NCBI GenBank assembly: GCA_964604045.1
Contig: CAZRXM010000042.1
Coordinates: 1-9,437, forward strand
From: DRVP01 sp964604045
GTDB lineage: Archaea; Thermoproteota; Bathyarchaeia; Bathyarchaeales; Bathycorpusculaceae
Reading direction: 5' to 3'
Length of the DNA: 9,437 nt
Position numbers and translations under genes: made by a program
Shown here: piece by piece, positions 5,721 through 9,437 of the stretch
Layout: every line of letters starts with the position of its first letter
Numbering within the stretch: the first letter of the stretch is position 1
The notes under the pieces: model-generated
Told to the model about the DNA's origin: nothing
Seen by the model: the letters and a program-made list of their open reading frames with translations, nothing else
Databases searched by the model: none

Positions 5721-6719
5721 ATGCCGTGCACCGTTGTAGTTGGCGGTTTCTGGGGCGACGAGGGGAAGGGGAAAATAGTTTCCTACATGGCTTTAAAGGA
5801 TAAGGTTGACGTCTGCGTGAGGGTTGGCTCCGTTAACGCGGCGCACACGGTATGTTTTGAGGGGAAACGTTACGCCCTCCACATGGTTCCATCATGCTTT
5901 GTATATGAAAAGTGCCGCCTCCTCATAGGTGCTGGGGCAAACGTCCACGTTGCAAAGTTCCTAGAAGAAGTGGAGTTGACAAACGTTAAAAGCCGCATAG
6001 GCGTAGACCGCCAAGTCTCGATAATAGAGGAGAAGCACGCTGAACAGGACAGGACAAGCGCCCATTTGAGGGGCATAGGCACAACAGGGTGGGGCGTTGG
6101 ACCCGCCATAGAGGAACGTGTCCGCAGAACAGCTAAACTGGCCAAAGATATCCCTGAGCTACAGCCCTACCTAACCGACGTGGCGTTGGAGGTCAACAAC
6201 GCCATAGACTCGGGCAAAAAAGTTATCCTCGAAGGAACCCAGGGGCTCATGCTCTCCCTTTTTCACGGGACATACCCATACGTAACTGGAAGGGACACAA
6301 GCGCTTCAGCCGTCTGCTCCGAGGCAGGTGTTGGACCCACAAAGGTTGACGAGGTCCTCGTGGTTTTTAAGTCTTTCATGACCCGCGTTGGAGCCGGACC
6401 ATTGCCTGGTGAAATTCCAAAGGAGGAAGCCGTCAAACGCGGTTGGTTTGAGATTGCGGCTGGAACGGGTCGCGAAAGGCGTTCAGCCCCCTTCAACTTT
6501 GAAATCGCAAAGAGGGCTATAATGGTGAACGGTGCAACCCAACTGGCTTTGACAAAACTGGACGCTTTATATCCAGAGTGTAAGGGTGTTAGGCGCTATG
6601 ACGATTTGCCAAAAGGGGCTAAAAACTTCGTTGCGGAGGTTGAACGGCAATTAGGCGTACCCGTAGTTTTAATCGGCACAGGACCAGACGTTCTAGACAT
6701 AATCGATAGGAGAACATAA
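5721..6719 (+). CDS. purA: Adenylosuccinate synthetase, short archaeal form
   Basis: Adenylosuccinate synthetase, which joins IMP and aspartate using GTP in the first committed step of AMP synthesis. It has 332 residues, matching the short archaeal form and about 100 fewer than the bacterial enzyme. Motifs: the GTP-binding P-loop GGFWGDEGKGK (8-18) with catalytic Asp13; VNAAHTV (38-44) with catalytic His42, where most relatives have NAGHT; GIGTTGWGVGPA (118-129), the IMP-binding loop; EGTQGLMLSLFHGTYPYVTGRDTSAS (171-196), the family signature; TGRERR (249-254), the aspartate/IMP loop; and LTKLD (277-281), the guanine-specific element. All functional parts are present, so the enzyme should be active. 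ATG 5721 puts the P-loop at its usual distance from the N-terminus. No other purine genes are in the window. Confidence 0.96.
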   Translation: MPCTVVVGGFWGDEGKGKIVSYMALKDKVDVCVRVGSVNAAHTVCFEGKRYALHMVPSCFVYEKCRLLIGAGANVHVAKFLEEVELTNVKSRIGVDRQVSIIEEKHAEQDRTSAHLRGIGTTGWGVGPAIEERVRRTAKLAKDIPELQPYLTDVALEVNNAIDSGKKVILEGTQGLMLSLFHGTYPYVTGRDTSASAVCSEAGVGPTKVDEVLVVFKSFMTRVGAGPLPGEIPKEEAVKRGWFEIAAGTGRERRSAPFNFEIAKRAIMVNGATQLALTKLDALYPECKGVRRYDDLPKGAKNFVAEVERQLGVPVVLIGTGPDVLDIIDRRT

Positions 6720-6771
6720 ACATGCCCCACTGGTCTCCGCGTTTTCCATGTAAGGCTAATAATCCACCGGA

Positions 6772-6790
6772 CGCTTACTTGTGTAAAGCG
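6772..6790 (+). other. Small hairpin in the gap between purA and the MFS gene
   Basis: CGCTTAC and GTAAAGCG flank a TTGT loop and form a seven-pair stem with one bulged base. It lies 25 nt before the transporter start, upstream of a GAGAAGG ribosome binding site (6798-6804). It may be part of the transporter leader or may be chance. No T tract follows, so it is not a terminator. Confidence 0.3.
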
Positions 6791-6815
6791 CAGCACTGAG
6801 AAGGCGAATTTCCCA

Positions 6816-8000
6816 GTGAAAACAAAGCAGCCCCCGAAGCCTCCGCAGCTCGGCTCAATTTTTAAGGTTCTGAACACAGACCTAAAACTGATTTTCGCCT
6901 CAAACCTTGTAGGCGCCTTCGGAGACGGCCTTTACGCTTACCTTCTGCCTTACTATGTGGCGGAAAATCTAGGGGCAAGCTCCGTGGAAGTCGGCATACT
7001 ATACGCCCTAACAAGCTTGACAGCTGCCTTAACGCTTTTAGTCGCGGGGGTGCTCGCCGACAAATATGACAGGAAGAAGATTATGATAGCCGGGTGGATT
7101 GCATGGCTTCCAGCGCCTTTAATTTTCTCCATTTCAAAAAACTGGGTTCAAATGATCCCGGGAATGATTCTCTGGGGTTTTTGGCTCGGAGGACCCACAA
7201 GCACAGCTTACATTGTGACGGCGGCCGACGAAAACCAGCTCACACTAACCTTCACAATCATATCCTCAGCCTGGTCCCTTGGCTACATTTTCGCGCCAGC
7301 CGTCGGCGGCTATATGGCTGGAAAACTCGGCATGCAAACGGTCTTCCTCACATCCTTCACATTGTACGCCTTGGCAACGGTAATCCTAACCTTAATCAGC
7401 AGCCAGTACGCTAAAAAACCGGAAAGCAAGCTGGAGGAAAGGCTTTCAACCACGCAGCTTATGAGAAACCGGAGGCTGGCGACTGTTTCAGCCTTCTTCG
7501 CAGCCACAATGTTTTCTTTAACCATGTTCCGCCCCTTCGTGCCGAAGTTCCTCGCCGACGCACACGGCTACGGAGATTTTGAGATAGGTTTCTTGGGCTC
7601 CGTATCCTTCGCTGGCTCAGCTGTTCTTGGAATAACCCTAGGCAAGTTTGGAGACAAGTATGGTAAGAGGATCGCCCTAGCCATTCTAATGGCGCTTTCC
7701 AGCATATCCCTAACCATCATGCTCTTGACGGGAAACCTTTGCCTTCTGACGCTTGCTTTCTTTCTGATAGGCGCATCCTACACAACGTGGTCTATAATGA
7801 GCGCGGTGGTGGGCCCTATGGCTCCAGAGCATATGAGAGCCAAATGGGTTTCCATACCCCAAACGGTAAGTATGTTCGCCTCAATACTTGCTCCCTACTT
7901 TGGGGGGATCCTCTACGGCATCTCGCCAAGCCTGCTCTTCACGGTTGCTATTGCAACGGCGGCTGCTTTAACTTTAGCAACCCTAACCCAAAAGTTTTAA
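6816..8000 (+). CDS. Major facilitator superfamily transporter
   Basis: Integral membrane transporter of the major facilitator superfamily, 394 residues, with about twelve hydrophobic segments (roughly 26-48, 58-80, 88-107, 112-132, 146-166, 174-195, 222-242, 256-276, 286-305, 309-331, 345-365, 368-390). The two halves are joined by a polar loop, YAKKPESKLEERLSTTQ (198-214). MFS motif A appears twice, as expected from internal duplication: GVLADKYDRKK after segment 2 (78-88) and GKFGDKYGKR after segment 8 (276-285). The first 20 residues are a Pro/Lys-rich cytoplasmic tail. The start GTG 6816 is preceded by GAGAAGG at an 11-nt spacing. Motif A and length resemble drug/proton antiporter or sugar-type MFS groups, but no substrate can be assigned. 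It converges on htrA with 13 bp between stop codons. Confidence 0.92.
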   Translation: MKTKQPPKPPQLGSIFKVLNTDLKLIFASNLVGAFGDGLYAYLLPYYVAENLGASSVEVGILYALTSLTAALTLLVAGVLADKYDRKKIMIAGWIAWLPAPLIFSISKNWVQMIPGMILWGFWLGGPTSTAYIVTAADENQLTLTFTIISSAWSLGYIFAPAVGGYMAGKLGMQTVFLTSFTLYALATVILTLISSQYAKKPESKLEERLSTTQLMRNRRLATVSAFFAATMFSLTMFRPFVPKFLADAHGYGDFEIGFLGSVSFAGSAVLGITLGKFGDKYGKRIALAILMALSSISLTIMLLTGNLCLLTLAFFLIGASYTTWSIMSAVVGPMAPEHMRAKWVSIPQTVSMFASILAPYFGGILYGISPSLLFTVAIATAAALTLATLTQKF

Positions 8001-8013
8001 ACAGTCACTCCTT

Positions 8014-9141
8014 TCAAACCGGGCGTTTTTCAAGGGTTAACAGTATGGTTAAGGTTTCAGAACCCCTTTTAACCTCCAAGGTTATAGTGTCCCCGGGGCT
8101 TTTGTATCGTTCAAGATATATCACCATATCTTCGAATCGGTAGACCATGCGGTTGTCGACCTTAACGATTATGTCGCCAACTTTTAAACCAGCCCTGTCG
8201 GCGGGGCTGTGTTTTGTAACATCGCTTATAAGTACTCCGCCCACATAGTTTGGGTCGCATACAACACCCATGTATGGATGGGCATACGTACCGTTCTCGA
8301 TGATGGCTTCGGCAACCCTCCGCATTATTATGGATGGGATGGCGTAGCCTATGCCTATGAAAGCCTTCACCTCCTCCGTTGTTTCTATGGCAAAGGTTAC
8401 GCCCACCACCTGGCCCAAGCTGTTAAGCAGCGGTCCGCCGGAGTTGCCCGGGTTTACGGCGGCGTCAAACTGAATTATGTCGACTATGGAGTATGACCCC
8501 CAAGGTTCCGGCACACCTAATTCGCTTAGCCTTAAAACCCTGCCAAGCTGGCTAACTATTCCAGCGGTCATGGATCCCTCTAAGCCGAAGGGGTTTCCTA
8601 TGGCGTAGACGGGTTCACCCACTAGAAGTTTTGTGGAATCGCCCACAAGCAGCGGCTTCGCCTCCCGTGGAATGCTTTGAACCTCTAGGACAGCTATGTC
8701 GCTGTAAACATCCTTGCCCTTAACCGCCGCATCAAACTGGACGGGTTTACCATCTATGAAAAACGTCACTTTAACGTTGCTTTCAGAACCCTCTACAACA
8801 TGATAGTTTGTGACCATGTATCCTTTGCCTTCTGCGCCGACCTTGTAAACGAAACCTGAACCCGACTTTGATCCAGCCACAACCAAAATCACAGAGTTCC
8901 TCGTCATGTTGTATATTTGGACGGCTGTCAAGTTGAGTTTTTGCCCGTAACGAAGCTGCTCGATCAAGGTTTGGAGGCTTTCAAGCTGGGCTGAAACGTT
9001 CGCGTATTCATCCCGCAAAGCGTTCAGTTTAGCCATTAAACTCCAATATGCCAGCGAAAAGCCTCCGCCCAAAGCCAAAGCTACGAGAAAAAGAACCGCA
9101 ACGAATTTTCGGTCAACTTTTAAAGTGTACTCCCACCCCAT
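8014..9141 (-). CDS. Membrane-anchored HtrA/DegP-type serine protease with one PDZ domain
   Basis: HtrA-family (S1C) trypsin-like protease, anchored in the membrane with its catalytic domain expected outside the cell, where such enzymes handle misfolded proteins. Counting from the upstream GTG 9150 (378 residues): a short basic N-terminus, one membrane segment (about 16-38, AVLFLVALALGGGFSLAYW), a predicted coiled-coil linker (40-68), the protease domain (75-285) and one PDZ domain (290-375). The triad is His117 (VTNYHVV), Asp151 (YSDIAVL) and Ser237 (NPGNSGGP). ATG 9141 (375 residues) is preferred, because the TATA box at 9166-9173 predicts transcription start near 9143, downstream of GTG 9150, giving a leaderless mRNA. 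All catalytic parts are intact. Confidence 0.94.
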   Translation of the reverse strand: MGWEYTLKVDRKFVAVLFLVALALGGGFSLAYWSLMAKLNALRDEYANVSAQLESLQTLIEQLRYGQKLNLTAVQIYNMTRNSVILVVAGSKSGSGFVYKVGAEGKGYMVTNYHVVEGSESNVKVTFFIDGKPVQFDAAVKGKDVYSDIAVLEVQSIPREAKPLLVGDSTKLLVGEPVYAIGNPFGLEGSMTAGIVSQLGRVLRLSELGVPEPWGSYSIVDIIQFDAAVNPGNSGGPLLNSLGQVVGVTFAIETTEEVKAFIGIGYAIPSIIMRRVAEAIIENGTYAHPYMGVVCDPNYVGGVLISDVTKHSPADRAGLKVGDIIVKVDNRMVYRFEDMVIYLERYKSPGDTITLEVKRGSETLTILLTLEKRPV

Positions 9142-9165
9142 GGAGGACACCCTCGCAGTCGCCCG

Positions 9166-9173
9166 ATATAAAG
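9166..9173 (-). promoter_or_regulatory. TATA box of htrA
   Basis: CTTTATAT on the minus strand, preceded by CCACC, is a good archaeal TATA box. Its centre is about 28 nt from ATG 9141, so the transcript should begin at or just before that codon. This spacing decides between the two possible starts of the protease. Confidence 0.65.
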
Positions 9174-9383
9174 GTGGTGGCGCTTAACAAGTTTGCGTTA
9201 ACACTTCCTCCAAACATTATAGGGGCACTGGCTCCAACAATACCGACTATTCTTAAACTCGCAACCTCTACATTCTGGCGTATCAAAAAGCCTAGGCTTT
9301 CTGCGCCCACCCGAGCCACCTTCAGACAAAAGGCTCTCCACCAAAATATGCACGAATCATGGTTTAAAGCTATGCTTGAAGCG
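9174..9383. other. Intergenic region between htrA and tRNA-Pro, no supported gene
   Basis: About 210 bp with no convincing gene. A plus-strand frame is open through the whole stretch and on through the tRNA, and a minus-strand frame of 68 codons runs into the htrA start, but neither has family features, a ribosome binding site or a promoter. No repeat or C/D box pair was found. Confidence 0.5.
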
Positions 9384-9437
9384 TGGTGGGGCTGCCCGGA
9401 TTTGAACCGGGGTCCCGAGCGCCCGAGGCTCAGAGCC
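9384..9437 (-). tRNA. tRNA-Pro(CGG), 3' part, cut by the window edge
   Basis: The minus strand holds the 3' two thirds of a tRNA. The anticodon stem TGAGC pairs with GCTCG (one G-U pair) around the loop CTCGGGC, giving anticodon CGG (9425-9423), which reads proline codon CCG. A four-base variable region GGAC follows, then a T arm CCCGG-TTCAAAT-CCGGG and acceptor strand CAGCCCC with discriminator A. CCA is encoded (9386-9384). The 5' acceptor strand, expected to be GGGGCTG, and most of the D arm lie outside the window. Other anticodon placements (GAG, CTG) fail to give a paired stem. Confidence 0.88.

Noticed and set aside
9113..9319. 68-codon minus-strand frame overlapping the htrA start
   Set aside because: It covers the htrA promoter and start in another frame and shows no recognisable features.
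9174..9437. Open plus-strand frame running to the window end
   Set aside because: Its end (WWGCPDLNRGP) is the classic false translation of a tRNA on the opposite strand, and no start signal or family pattern is present.

Overview
The window is archaeal. It carries the archaeal/eukaryotic ribosomal protein L14e, the H/ACA RNP pseudouridine synthase Cbf5, a short (332-residue) archaeal-type adenylosuccinate synthetase, an Mth938-like protein, AT-rich TATA-type promoters and several probably leaderless start codons. GC content is moderate. The gene set and a spliced cbf5 would suit a TACK-type lineage (Crenarchaeota or Bathyarchaeota-like), but no marker here fixes the phylum.

Layout: (1) Positions 18-2071, minus strand, form a translation/RNA-modification operon: TATA box, L14e with a strong ribosome binding site, cbf5, then an RsmC/MJ0882-type methyltransferase whose ATG overlaps the cbf5 stop (ATGA). 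(2) Positions 2121-3891, minus strand, hold an M20 metallopeptidase and an Mth938-like protein. (3) From a short divergent promoter region at 3892-3940, plus-strand genes follow: an AAG/MPG-type 3-methyladenine DNA glycosylase, a YfcE/MJ0936-type phosphodiesterase, two small overlapping genes (a four-Cys zinc-ribbon protein with an apparent frameshift and an Sm/SH3-like small protein), purA and an MFS transporter. (4) A membrane-anchored HtrA serine protease converges on the transporter from the minus strand. (5) The window ends inside a minus-strand tRNA-Pro(CGG) with an encoded CCA.

The main discovery is that cbf5 is interrupted by a 31-nt intron at 1408-1438. Unspliced, the reading frame stops after 79 codons, just before the catalytic Asp should appear. 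The junctions fold into a canonical 3-4-3 bulge-helix-bulge, the substrate of the archaeal tRNA splicing endonuclease. Cutting each bulge after its second nucleotide joins G to AU, which restores the catalytic Asp codon, the GTLDPNVTG motif and a 334-residue Cbf5. Introns of this type are known in cbf5 of some Crenarchaeota; this copy can be derived from the sequence alone.

A second hidden item lies at 5246-5403. The 133-codon open frame there is probably a composite of two proteins. A zinc-ribbon protein begins in that frame and continues in another after a one-base shift, and a separate 83-residue protein starts at GTG 5396 with its own ribosome binding site.
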